Shown here: positions 42,576 to 50,587 of the stretch, in pieces
How the letters are laid out: each line of letters begins with the position of its first letter
Position numbering within the stretch: the first letter of the stretch is position 1
Source: Streptomyces sp. NBC_01142
Lineage (GTDB): Bacteria > Actinomycetota > Actinomycetes > Streptomycetales > Streptomycetaceae
DNA length: 64,000 bases
Assembly: GCF_026341125.1 (NCBI RefSeq)
Contig: NZ_JAPEOR010000006.1
Location: forward strand, 1-64,000
Direction of reading: 5' to 3'
Translations under genes and position numbers: made by a program
The notes under the pieces: model-generated
What the model was told of the DNA's origin: nothing
Databases searched by the model: none
What the model saw: only the letters and a program-made list of their open reading frames with translations

Positions 42576-43334
42576 TCAGCCCTGGTCGCGTTCCTCACTC
42601 ACCAGCTCATCGCACAGCTGTGCCAGCGTCCACACCTGCCCCTGAATCGCCTCGACGACCTTGGCCAGCCTTTTCTCGCGCTTCGCACCGGCCGCCGAAC
42701 CATCCCGGTCGACGACGATCTCGCCGATGAAGTGAGAGAGGTGAGTCAGCACAGGGCCGGTCATTCGCAGTTGGCTCATCGGATCGAGGTCCCGCTCCGC
42801 CACCGGCCCCGACTTCGTGGGCCACCCATCGGGGCGCCGCTCGGTCGTCCGGGTCTGTGTCAGCCGCAGCGAGGCGGCCACCAGCCGGGCCAGCTGGACA
42901 CTCTGGGGCGGCACCAAAGGGGCGACGGCGTCGGCCGGGCCCGGCGGGGCATCACCCGGGAAGCCGACCACGCTGGCACCGAGCAGCTTCAAGATCTCCT
43001 CGGTGCACTCCTTCGGCCGTGCGGTGCCCTTCTCGTCCAGCGGCAGCACCTCGAAGGAGTCGTGATCAGGTGCCGGCAGCCCGTACGGCGGGTAGTGACG
43101 CACCACCGTCACCGGCTCACCGAACTCCCGCCGGCAGGCCCGCACCAGGCTTTCCGCAGCGTTGATCAGCCCGGTACCCAGCCCCAGGTCAGTCGCGATG
43201 ACCAGATGGCCACCCTCGTTCGTCGGCCATACCCGTAGCCGCACGTGTACGCGGTTGCCGTTGATGTCCGGGAAGTGCCAAGCGTGATCGTCGCGGATGG
43301 GCGACAACCGTGTTGGGATGGGCAAACCGGGCAC
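42576..43334 (-). CDS. Unknown protein
   Basis: About 252 aa from GTG 43334, with gagagga 8 bases upstream. The N-terminal half has beta-like segments (DDHAWHFPDINGNRVHVRLR, GGHLVIATDLGLGTGLINAA) with a Gly-rich turn; the C-terminal half is helical and charged (REKRLAKVVEAIQGQVWTLA). No catalytic motif recognised. It is isolated between the repeat block and the peptidoglycan-enzyme cluster. Confidence 0.6.
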   Translation of the reverse strand: MPGLPIPTRLSPIRDDHAWHFPDINGNRVHVRLRVWPTNEGGHLVIATDLGLGTGLINAAESLVRACRREFGEPVTVVRHYPPYGLPAPDHDSFEVLPLDEKGTARPKECTEEILKLLGASVVGFPGDAPPGPADAVAPLVPPQSVQLARLVAASLRLTQTRTTERRPDGWPTKSGPVAERDLDPMSQLRMTGPVLTHLSHFIGEIVVDRDGSAAGAKREKRLAKVVEAIQGQVWTLAQLCDELVSEERDQG

Positions 43335-43586
43335 CAGGAGTCCTCTCGTTGTCCGACATACAGGCGACGACAACGCTAGCCAGCGGTGCGGACACCCGCG
43401 CCCGAACGCGGCATCCGGCCAGATCTCTGCCCTGCCAGGTGTGACCGCTTCACCGGTCCGCCATGACCCCCGGGAGGCGAGGACTGCCTTCCTCCAGCGG
43501 GCGCGATGCTCGACCCCGGCGACGGCCGCCTGGGCGGCTCCCCGTTCGCGTCGGAAAGCCGCCGGGGCGAGCGCGCGGCATCGCCT

Positions 43587-44195
43587 TCAGCTCAGGGACA
43601 CCCCGCGGCCGCCGAAGAACTCGGCGAACGTGGCGACTGGCAGGCTCGCAGTACGGGCCTGATCGGTGTGGCCGGACGGGTTACGGAAGTGCACCGTGTC
43701 GCCCTGGCGACCGGTGAGGAGCACGAGGTGGCCGCCCTTGCCAGGGGCGGGGTTCTCGGGGCGGCGAATCTCCTTGTGCACGGAAGCCATGACCAGCCGC
43801 CCGCCGTCGAGCAGGGAGAGAAGGCCGGGCACGGTCAGGGTCCGGTGCACCTCGGCGTCCAAGGGGTGCACATCGAGCACGTACTGGACGAACGGGGCGT
43901 AGATGAGGCCGCGGATCGCGCCGGTGTCCGCGTCCTCGGTGTACGCCCCGTACTTCCGGGCGCCGTCGAGGAGCTCGAACATAGTGGGCGCGTTGCCGGT
44001 CCGGGCGAGGAGCGCCATGCGCAGACAGGCGATGCCGCACATGTGGCCCGACCACCGGCCGTAGGTCTCCAGGTCGGGGGCGCCCGACTCGGCCCAGCGG
44101 GGATCGTCGTCGTGAGCGCGGCCCTCGTAGGCGAAGGCGGCGATCAGATCCGGGCTGGCGTACTGCGTGACGGTGTCGAACGGGTGGTCAAACAC
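43587..44195 (-). CDS. C39-like papain-fold cysteine peptidase
   Basis: 202 aa. The catalytic Cys is in GRWSGHMCGIACLRMALLA, His in APGKGGHLVLLTGRQGD and an Asn/Asp-type residue in VHFRNPSGHT, the order seen in C39-like peptidases and peptide-modifying relatives. No signal peptide or ABC fusion is present, so it probably acts in the cytoplasm. GTG 44195 overlaps the end of the dehydratase gene by eight bases, making it the third gene of a Ddl-dehydratase-peptidase operon. It might trim or transfer a peptide made by the ligases; this is inference. Confidence 0.72.
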   Translation of the reverse strand: MFDHPFDTVTQYASPDLIAAFAYEGRAHDDDPRWAESGAPDLETYGRWSGHMCGIACLRMALLARTGNAPTMFELLDGARKYGAYTEDADTGAIRGLIYAPFVQYVLDVHPLDAEVHRTLTVPGLLSLLDGGRLVMASVHKEIRRPENPAPGKGGHLVLLTGRQGDTVHFRNPSGHTDQARTASLPVATFAEFFGGRGVSLS

Positions 44196-45180
44196 GTAGG
44201 GGTTCCTTCCGATGGGTGGCCTGGCTGATCAGCCGGTGGAAGGTGAGCAGGTCCACGCCGCCGCCAGAGATCACCACCCCGATCATTCCCGACTCGTGGG
44301 GGACGTGGCCGGCGAGGACGGCGGCCAGGGCGCAGGCGCCACTCGGTTCGGCTACGACCTTCAGGTGCCGAAACGCGAAGGCCATGGCGGTGGTGATGTC
44401 CCGGTCGGTCACGGTCACGACGGCGTCGAGGAGCCGGGAGTTCACAGCCCACGTCAGCGGGGAGGGGCTGGTGTGCCCGAGGCCGTCGGCGATGGTGGCG
44501 GGAATCTCGGGCAGGGCGATGCGCTGGCCGCAGCGCATCGACAGCAGCGTGTCGGCGCCTTCCTCCGGTTCCACGCCGATGACCTTGATGCCGGGGTTCA
44601 GGTGCTTGGCGATCGTGGCGGTCCCGGCGGCGAGTCCGCCGCCGCCGACGGGCACGACGAGGGTCTCGATCTCGGGGTGGTCGGTGAGCAGTTCCAGGGC
44701 GGCGGTCCCGGCGCCGGCCATGATGTGCCGGGAGTTCGCCGAGGGGACGATGGCCAGGCCGTCACGCGCGGAGATCTCGGCCACGAGGTCGTCCCGGTTC
44801 TCAGAGTCCCGGTGGTAGGTGACGACCCTGCCGCCCAGCGCGCGGATGCCTTCGACCTTCGGGGTCGGGGCATCGGCGGGAATGACGACGGTGGCCGGTA
44901 CTTCAAGGAGTCTGCCGGCGAGCGCGAGGGCCTGGGCGTGGTTCCCGGAGGAGGCGCCGACCAGGCCACGGGCGCGTTCCGTGGCGGGAAGGGAGGAGGC
45001 GTGGTGGTAGGCGCCGCGGAACTTGAAGGATCCGGTGCGCTGGAGGCTCTCGGCCTTGCACACAACCGGCCACCCCGCGGCCTGGTCGAGGGAGAGCGCG
45101 GTCAGGGCCGGGGTGCGGGCGGCGACCGGCTCGAGGTTGGCAGCGGCGTCCTGGACGTCGCGGGCGCTCAGCTCGGTCAC
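44188..45180 (-). CDS. PLP-dependent threonine dehydratase/serine racemase family enzyme
   Basis: 330 aa, fold-type II PLP enzyme. The Schiff-base Lys lies in QRTGSFKFRGAYHHAS, the substrate loop is GASSGNHAQALALAG, and the phosphate-binding Gly loop is VPVGGGGLAAGTATI. SGGGVDLLTF closes the site. No regulatory ACT domain is present, as in catabolic dehydratases and serine racemases. GTG 45180 overlaps the Ddl stop (GTGA). Next to a D-Ala-D-Ala-ligase homologue, racemisation of serine to feed a D-amino-acid ligase is an attractive idea, but dehydratase activity is equally compatible. Confidence 0.87.
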   Translation of the reverse strand: MTELSARDVQDAAANLEPVAARTPALTALSLDQAAGWPVVCKAESLQRTGSFKFRGAYHHASSLPATERARGLVGASSGNHAQALALAGRLLEVPATVVIPADAPTPKVEGIRALGGRVVTYHRDSENRDDLVAEISARDGLAIVPSANSRHIMAGAGTAALELLTDHPEIETLVVPVGGGGLAAGTATIAKHLNPGIKVIGVEPEEGADTLLSMRCGQRIALPEIPATIADGLGHTSPSPLTWAVNSRLLDAVVTVTDRDITTAMAFAFRHLKVVAEPSGACALAAVLAGHVPHESGMIGVVISGGGVDLLTFHRLISQATHRKEPLRV

Positions 45181-46133
45181 GGCCGGTACCCCCCGCTGGT
45201 CGGTGCGGTGGCGAGGATCAGGTGGATGAGCCGGTCGTAGCCGATGTCCGCCGCGGCCGCCATGGTGGCGAGGTTCCCGGTGTGGGAGAGACCGGGCAGG
45301 GTGTTGATCTCCAGCCAGACCGGGCGCCCGTCCGGGGAGACGATGAAGTCGGAGCGGGAGTATCCGGAGCAGCCCAGGGCGTCGTGCGCGGTGAGCGAAG
45401 CGGTAGTGATCGCTTCGAGGACGGGGCCGGGGAAGTCGGCTGGGCACTCGTAGCGGTACTTGGACTTGTCCCGCTTGGTGGCGTAGTCGTAGAACTCGGC
45501 GTCGGTGGGGATCGTCGCCAGCTGCGGCAGGGCCACGGGCAAGCCGTCGATCTCCAGGACTCCGCAGCTCACCGGGATTCCGGTGGTGAACGGCTCGGCG
45601 AACCAGCCCTCGGCCGGGTCGGTCCTGGGCAGGGCGGCGGCGAGCTGGTCGGTGTCGCGGCAGACCGTCATCCCGATCGAGCCGCCTTCGGACAGCGGCT
45701 TGAGGATCAGCGGGAACGAGATCGTGCCGGTGATGGTCTGCGTGCTCACCTCGCCGTCGCGGGCCGGGAGGATGACGCCGGGCAGAACCGCCACCCCGGC
45801 AGCGGCCGCGAGGGTCTTGGCGAGCATCTTGTGCATGCCGACGGCGGAGGCCGCCACACCGGAGCCGGTGTAGGGGATGTTCAGGCACTCCAGTAACCCC
45901 TGGAGCTTGCCGTCCTCGGCGTACTGCCCGGCGATGGCCAGGAACGCCACATCCGCGCCACGAAGCTGGTCGGCGAAGTCCTTGTCGGCGGCGTCGAGGA
46001 ACACCGTGCTGTGGCCCTGCCGGTCCAGGGACTCCAGGGCGGCGCGGCCGGACATCAAGGACCGCTCACGCTCGGTGGACCTGCCGCCGGAGACGACGGC
46101 GATCCGGCCGGGCTGAAGAGACTGCATCGTCAT
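45177..46133 (-). CDS. D-alanine-D-alanine ligase homologue
   Basis: 318 aa. Ddl landmarks: IAVVSGGRSTERERSLMSGR at the N-terminus, PYTGSGVAASAVGMHKMLAK, FPLILKPLSEGGSIGMTV (ATP-grasp loop), FYDYATKRDKSKYRYECPAD, SGYSRSDFIVSPDGRPVWLE, then EINTLPGLSHTGNL. These enzymes join two D-amino acids for the peptidoglycan stem; some variants make D-Ala-D-Ser or D-Ala-D-Lac. ATG 46133 (or 46127). Divergent from the MurF-like gene and coupled to the dehydratase gene. No VanX/VanH-like genes are seen, so classical glycopeptide resistance is not indicated. Confidence 0.88.
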   Translation of the reverse strand: MTMQSLQPGRIAVVSGGRSTERERSLMSGRAALESLDRQGHSTVFLDAADKDFADQLRGADVAFLAIAGQYAEDGKLQGLLECLNIPYTGSGVAASAVGMHKMLAKTLAAAAGVAVLPGVILPARDGEVSTQTITGTISFPLILKPLSEGGSIGMTVCRDTDQLAAALPRTDPAEGWFAEPFTTGIPVSCGVLEIDGLPVALPQLATIPTDAEFYDYATKRDKSKYRYECPADFPGPVLEAITTASLTAHDALGCSGYSRSDFIVSPDGRPVWLEINTLPGLSHTGNLATMAAAADIGYDRLIHLILATAPTSGGYRP

Positions 46134-46268
46134 CAGGTTGTACCCCTGTTCGTCGGTGCTGTGGCCGGTCTCAGCTGCCCCGGTACGCGAAGGCGCTACG
46201 GTCGGACGGACTGAACCGGTGGGCACGTGGCCGTGCCGGGCAAGCCCTGCTGATTCGGAGTGCGTTTC

Positions 46269-47669
46269 GTGATCCCCCTTTCGCTCGAAGCCCTCGCGGC
46301 CGCCGTCGGCGGACGCCTGTGCGACGTGCCGGACCCGTCCGTGCTGATGACCGCGCCCGCCGTCGTCGACTCCCGCACGGTCGAGCCCGGTGGTCTCTTC
46401 GCTGCGCTTCCCGGTGAGCACACCGACGGTCACGTCTTCGCGGCGAACGCGGTGAAAGCCGGGGCGGTGGCGGTCCTCGCCGCCCGGCCCGTCGGCGTCC
46501 CGGCCGTGGTCGTCGAGGACGTGCTGGACGCCCTCGCCGCCCTGGCCCGCACCGTGCTGGCCGCCGTGCCCGAGGCGACGGTGATCGGGCTGACCGGCTC
46601 GGCCGGCAAGACCAGCACCAAGGACCTGATCGCGCAGGTCCTTCCCGAGCTCGGCCCGACGATCGCCACGGTCAAGTCGTTCAACGGCGAGATCGGCATG
46701 CCGCTGGCCGTGACCCACCTGGACCAGAGCGTGCGCTACATCGTGCTCGAGATGGGCGCCCGCGGCATCGGCCACATCACCCACCTGACCCGCATCGCCC
46801 CGCCGTCGGTCGGCCTGGTCCTCAACGTGGGAACCGCCCACGTCGGCGAGTTCGGCGGACGCGAGCAGATCGCCCAGGCCAAAGGCGAGCTCGTCGAGGC
46901 GCTCCCCGCGGACGGCCTGGCGATCCTCAACGCCGACGATCCGCTGGTCGCCGCCATGGCGCCGCGTACCTCTGCCCGGGTGCTGACCTTCGGTGTCGAC
47001 AACGACGCCGACGTACGGGCCCTGGATGTCGCCGTCGACACCTCCGGCCGGGCCTCCTTCACCCTCGCCGCCTCCGGCACCAAGGTGAAGGTCGCTCTGT
47101 CCCTTCACGGCGAGCACCACGTGTCGAACGCGCTGGCCGCGGCCGCCGTCGCGATCGGGCTGGGCGTCGACGTGGAGAAGACGGCCGCCGCGCTGTCCCG
47201 CGCGGTCCTCGTCGCGTCGGGGCGCATGGAGGTCACCGACCGGCCCGACGGGATCCGGATCATCAACGACGCGTTCAACGCCAACCCCGATTCGATGAAG
47301 GCAGCCTTCACGGCTCTTGCGGCCATGAAGGACGGCCGCCGGACCATCGCCGTCCTGGGCGAGATGAAGGAGCTCGGTGCCGACGGCGCCGAGGAGCACC
47401 GGCAGGTCGGCCGTCTCGTCGCCACCGCCGGCATCGACGTGCTGATCGCGGTCGGTGGCGACGACGCGCGGGCCATGGCCGAGGCTGCCCAGCAGGACAA
47501 CCCGCAGCTGAAGGTCGTCGGCGCCGACGACCGGGACCACGCCCTGACCCTGGCCCGTGACCTGATCCAGCCGGGGGACATCGTCCTGGTCAAGGGCTCC
47601 CACAGCGTCGAGCTGGAGCACACGGCGGTGCGCCTGGCCCAGCCCGACACCATGGCCGGCGACCGCTAG
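46269..47669 (+). CDS. MurF-like ligase
   Basis: 466 aa, full MurF length. Opening MIPLSLEALAAAVGGRL, P-loop VIGLTGSAGKTSTKDLIA, and GTAHVGEFGGREQIAQAKGE, with NDAFNANPDSMKAAFTAL and VLGEMKELGADG all typical of MurF. The late KGS motif reads LVKGSHSVELE instead of KGSR. MurF adds D-Ala-D-Ala (or a variant dipeptide) to the UDP-MurNAc tripeptide. GTG 46269 has ggag about 9 bases upstream. It diverges from Ddl and overlaps the end of the convergent MurC-like gene by four bases. A second, accessory copy is implied because the window is not the dcw cluster. Confidence 0.9.
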   Translation: MIPLSLEALAAAVGGRLCDVPDPSVLMTAPAVVDSRTVEPGGLFAALPGEHTDGHVFAANAVKAGAVAVLAARPVGVPAVVVEDVLDALAALARTVLAAVPEATVIGLTGSAGKTSTKDLIAQVLPELGPTIATVKSFNGEIGMPLAVTHLDQSVRYIVLEMGARGIGHITHLTRIAPPSVGLVLNVGTAHVGEFGGREQIAQAKGELVEALPADGLAILNADDPLVAAMAPRTSARVLTFGVDNDADVRALDVAVDTSGRASFTLAASGTKVKVALSLHGEHHVSNALAAAAVAIGLGVDVEKTAAALSRAVLVASGRMEVTDRPDGIRIINDAFNANPDSMKAAFTALAAMKDGRRTIAVLGEMKELGADGAEEHRQVGRLVATAGIDVLIAVGGDDARAMAEAAQQDNPQLKVVGADDRDHALTLARDLIQPGDIVLVKGSHSVELEHTAVRLAQPDTMAGDR

Positions 47670-49081
47670 ACGACGGTCAGGGGCCGGTCCGCGGGCACCA
47701 GCAGCAGCGCCCCCAGATCGGCCACCTCGCCCACGCCCATCGTCAGGACCACGTCACCCGGCGCAGCGAGCGCGGCGACCGCATCCGCGGCCGAGGCCAG
47801 GCCGTCGACCCGGCACACGTGCGCGCCGGCCCCGACGGCCGCTTCCTCGATCTCGTCCGGGACCGCCGGTCCGGCCGACGAGGGCACCGCGTCGCGGACG
47901 GGCAGGAGCACCACCTCGTCCGCGGCCCCGAGCGCCGCGCCCATCCGCGCCCCGAGGACCCGCACCCGCGTCGACCCGCACGGCTCGAACGCGACGATCA
48001 CCCGCCCGCCGCCCAGCTCCCGCGCGGTGGTGATGTCCGCGGCGATCGCGGTGGGGTGGTGGGCGAAGGAGTCCACCACCCGCACGCCCCGCCGCTCGCC
48101 GACCAGCTCCATCCGGCGCCGCACACCCGCGAACCCGGACAGCCCAGCCGCCAGCACCTCGGGCCGCTCACCCAGGACCCGACCCGCCGCATACGCGGCG
48201 AGCGACGCGAGCACCGCCGGACGGCCGGGCGTACGCACCGTCCACGACATCCGCTCGCCGTCCAAGCCGAGGACGGTGACCGTGCTGCCGGCCTGCGAGG
48301 GCGCCGCCGACAGCAGCCGCACGTCGGCGCCGGCGCTCGCGCCGAAGGTCACCACCCGGGTGTCGCCGTGGCCGCGGACCCGGCTGGCCACCTCACGGGC
48401 CCCGGCGTCGTCGGCGCTCACCACCAGCGTCTTGGCCCTGGCCGCGAAGTCCGTCAGCGTCCCCACCACGTCACCGGTGCCGGAGAAGGTCTCGGGGTGG
48501 TCGTCGTCGGCGTTCAGCACGACCGCGACGTCCGGCCGGTACAGCGCCACGCTGCGGTCGGACTCATCGCCCTCGGCGATCAGCAGGCCCGAGCCGGTGC
48601 GCCCGTTGACGGAGACGGCGGGTGCGGCACCGGCCACCCACGACGGGTGCAGGTGACCCACGGCGGCGGCCAGCATCATCGTGGCCGTCGACTTCCCGTG
48701 CGTCCCGGCCACGACCACCGACCGGTCCGCCTCGGCCACGAGCTGCGCCAGGACGTGGGAGCGGTGCGCCACCGGCACACCCGCCGCCCGCGCCGCGATG
48801 ATCTCCGGGTTGGCGGCGTCGATGACGCTGGACCACACGACCACCGACGCCCCCACGGTGTTCGCGGCGTCGTGCCCGGACCGCACCCGGCAGCCCGCCT
48901 CCTCCAGCGCGGCCGCAGCCTCGCCCATGCGCAGATCCGAGCCGGAGACCTGCGCGCCGCGGCCGGCGAGCAGGTGGGCCAGCGCGGACATGCCCGCCCC
49001 GCAGATCCCCACGAAGTGAGGACGGCTCAGATCCAGCGGACCGGCGGGCGGCGGAATCTCCACGTACCTGGTTTCAACCAC
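47666..49081 (-). CDS. MurC-like ligase
   Basis: 471 aa. N-terminal Rossmann part (PHFVGICGAGMSALAHLLAG, QVSGSDLRMGEAAAAL) as in MurC; P-loop VVVAGTHGKSTATMML; LLIAEGDESDRSV; VVLNADDDHPETF; and DSFAHHPTAIAADITTAR. MurC adds the first amino acid (L-Ala) to UDP-MurNAc. GTG 49081 has gaggaga 8 bases upstream. It is convergent with MurF and divergent from the XRE/TPR regulator. MurD and MurE are missing, so the set cannot build a stem peptide alone. Resistant-target or natural-product roles are possible. Confidence 0.88.
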   Translation of the reverse strand: MVETRYVEIPPPAGPLDLSRPHFVGICGAGMSALAHLLAGRGAQVSGSDLRMGEAAAALEEAGCRVRSGHDAANTVGASVVVWSSVIDAANPEIIAARAAGVPVAHRSHVLAQLVAEADRSVVVAGTHGKSTATMMLAAAVGHLHPSWVAGAAPAVSVNGRTGSGLLIAEGDESDRSVALYRPDVAVVLNADDDHPETFSGTGDVVGTLTDFAARAKTLVVSADDAGAREVASRVRGHGDTRVVTFGASAGADVRLLSAAPSQAGSTVTVLGLDGERMSWTVRTPGRPAVLASLAAYAAGRVLGERPEVLAAGLSGFAGVRRRMELVGERRGVRVVDSFAHHPTAIAADITTARELGGGRVIVAFEPCGSTRVRVLGARMGAALGAADEVVLLPVRDAVPSSAGPAVPDEIEEAAVGAGAHVCRVDGLASAADAVAALAAPGDVVLTMGVGEVADLGALLLVPADRPLTVV

Positions 49082-49241
49082 AGCAGTGTCTCCTCGAGTC
49101 GAGGTGGTGCCTGATGTGACGCTCCTCCCGCCGGACCGCGGGAGAAGAAGGAGTTGCGGGGCACTGGAGAGGCCCGGTTGGTCCCCGCCGGTGGCCTTGA
49201 GCCCCCATGACGATGAGTCAACAGGCAGACGCGCAGCGTGG

Positions 49242-49268
49242 ACAGCTGCCAGAATGTCTGCCAGCTGT
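49242..49268. promoter_or_regulatory. Candidate operator between MurC-like and XRE/TPR genes
   Basis: 7-bp inverted repeat acagctg (49242-49248) / cagctgt (49262-49268) in the divergent intergenic region, 38 bases before the regulator start. Weak by length alone. Confidence 0.3.
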
Positions 49269-49305
49269 AGGCCCGTTGTGAACCAGGACCGACGATCGGC
49301 CGGAC

Positions 49306-50583
49306 ATGACTCTCGGGGAGCGCATCCGCGCGGCACGCCAAGCCAGACAGCCCAGATGCAGCCAGGCGAAGCTCGCAGACGAGCTGTCGGTGGCGCGCTG
49401 GGGGAAGGCCGGGTTCCTCGACCGGCAGCAGGTCTACCGCTGGGAGACCGGACGACGGGTCCCCACGGAATGGCTCCCGTTCATCGAACAGGTCCTCCAG
49501 CTTGATCTATCCGGGGGGAATGAGGCTCCGTTCGCCGATACCGTGGCCTCAGTCATGGGTTTGGGAGGCAGCGACGTGTTGGACCGACGGCAGTTCCTCA
49601 CAGCGTCAGCTGCCGTCGGCCTTGCCGCGCTCGACCTGCCCGACGCCGAGGCGGTCACCCGCCGCGCGAACCGGCCCGGCCCCGTCGCGGTGGGCATGGG
49701 CGAGGTGACGGCCGTCCGCACCATGACCACCACCCTGGGCGACGTCGCCTCCGAGCTCGGCGGCGGGCACGCCCGCCACCTGGCCGTCCGTTACCTCACC
49801 ATCGACGTCAAGCGCTGGCTGGACGGCCGCTACGCCGACAAGGTCGGCCGTGAGCTGTTCGCCGCCACCAGCGAGCTCGTGCACCTGATCGGCTGGATGG
49901 CCCGAGACGAGGGCAACCAGGGTCTGAGCCAGCAGTACAACCTCTACAGCTACCGGCTCGCCGCCGAGGCCGGTGAGAACGAACTCGCTGCCACCGCCCT
50001 GCGCGGACTGGCGGACCAGGCCATCGACCTCGGCCACATCCCCACGGCCGTACGGCTCGCCGAGGCGTGCGAACAGCGCGGCCGGAAGCTGAGCAACCCC
50101 AAGGCACTGGCGTACTACCGCAACACGTTCGCCCGCGCGGCAGCCGCCGACGGCGACCGCGCCACCGCCGCGAAGCTGCTGACCTTCGCCCAGACCGCCA
50201 TCGAGCACGCCCCCACCCGGCCCGGCCAGTCGTGGGCCAGCCACTACAGCCACGGCCGGTGGGCGCACGAGGCCGGCATGATCCACGCGCAGATGGGCAG
50301 CCTCGCCGCCGCCGAGGAGCACCTGCATCTGGCCCTCGACATCCACGGCCTCGACCGCAGACGCACCCGGGCGATCGTGCTCGCTGACCTCGGCCACGTC
50401 CAGCTCAAGCGCGGCAACATCGCCCAGGCCCTGGCGACCTGGGGCGAGTTCCTCGACTGCGCCGACGGCGTACAGTCCGTCCGCATCAACGATGGCCTGA
50501 CCAACATCGCCGCCCGTCTACCCGGCATCCCCGACAGCCCGGCCGCCGCCGAACTCGGCGAGCGCATCACCGCCCGAGCATGA
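49306..50583 (+). CDS. XRE regulator with TPR-like C-terminal region
   Basis: 425 aa. A classic helix-turn-helix at residues ~4-70 (LGERIRAARQARQPRCSQAK, FLDRQQVYRWETGRRVP), then VLDRRQFLTASAAVGLAAL and TPR-like helices (ELVHLIGWMARDEGNQGLSQ, ALRGLADQAIDLGHIPTAVR, HLALDIHGLDRRRTRAIVL). It is intact, unlike the related gene at 41202. It diverges from the MurC-like gene with 224 bases between them, so it is the natural candidate regulator of the peptidoglycan-enzyme cluster. Confidence 0.85.
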   Translation: MTLGERIRAARQARQPRCSQAKLADELSVARWGKAGFLDRQQVYRWETGRRVPTEWLPFIEQVLQLDLSGGNEAPFADTVASVMGLGGSDVLDRRQFLTASAAVGLAALDLPDAEAVTRRANRPGPVAVGMGEVTAVRTMTTTLGDVASELGGGHARHLAVRYLTIDVKRWLDGRYADKVGRELFAATSELVHLIGWMARDEGNQGLSQQYNLYSYRLAAEAGENELAATALRGLADQAIDLGHIPTAVRLAEACEQRGRKLSNPKALAYYRNTFARAAAADGDRATAAKLLTFAQTAIEHAPTRPGQSWASHYSHGRWAHEAGMIHAQMGSLAAAEEHLHLALDIHGLDRRRTRAIVLADLGHVQLKRGNIAQALATWGEFLDCADGVQSVRINDGLTNIAARLPGIPDSPAAAELGERITARA

Positions 50584-50587
50584 GGGC

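Noticed and set aside
43587..46133. VanC- or VanA-type glycopeptide resistance operon
   Set aside because: No VanX/VanY/VanH/VanT-like genes or VanR/VanS pair; the Ddl homologue alone does not define resistance.
46134..47621. Upstream extension of the Ddl frame across the MurF-like gene
   Set aside because: The Ddl domain begins at ATG 46133; the extension is antisense to MurF motifs and has no domain.
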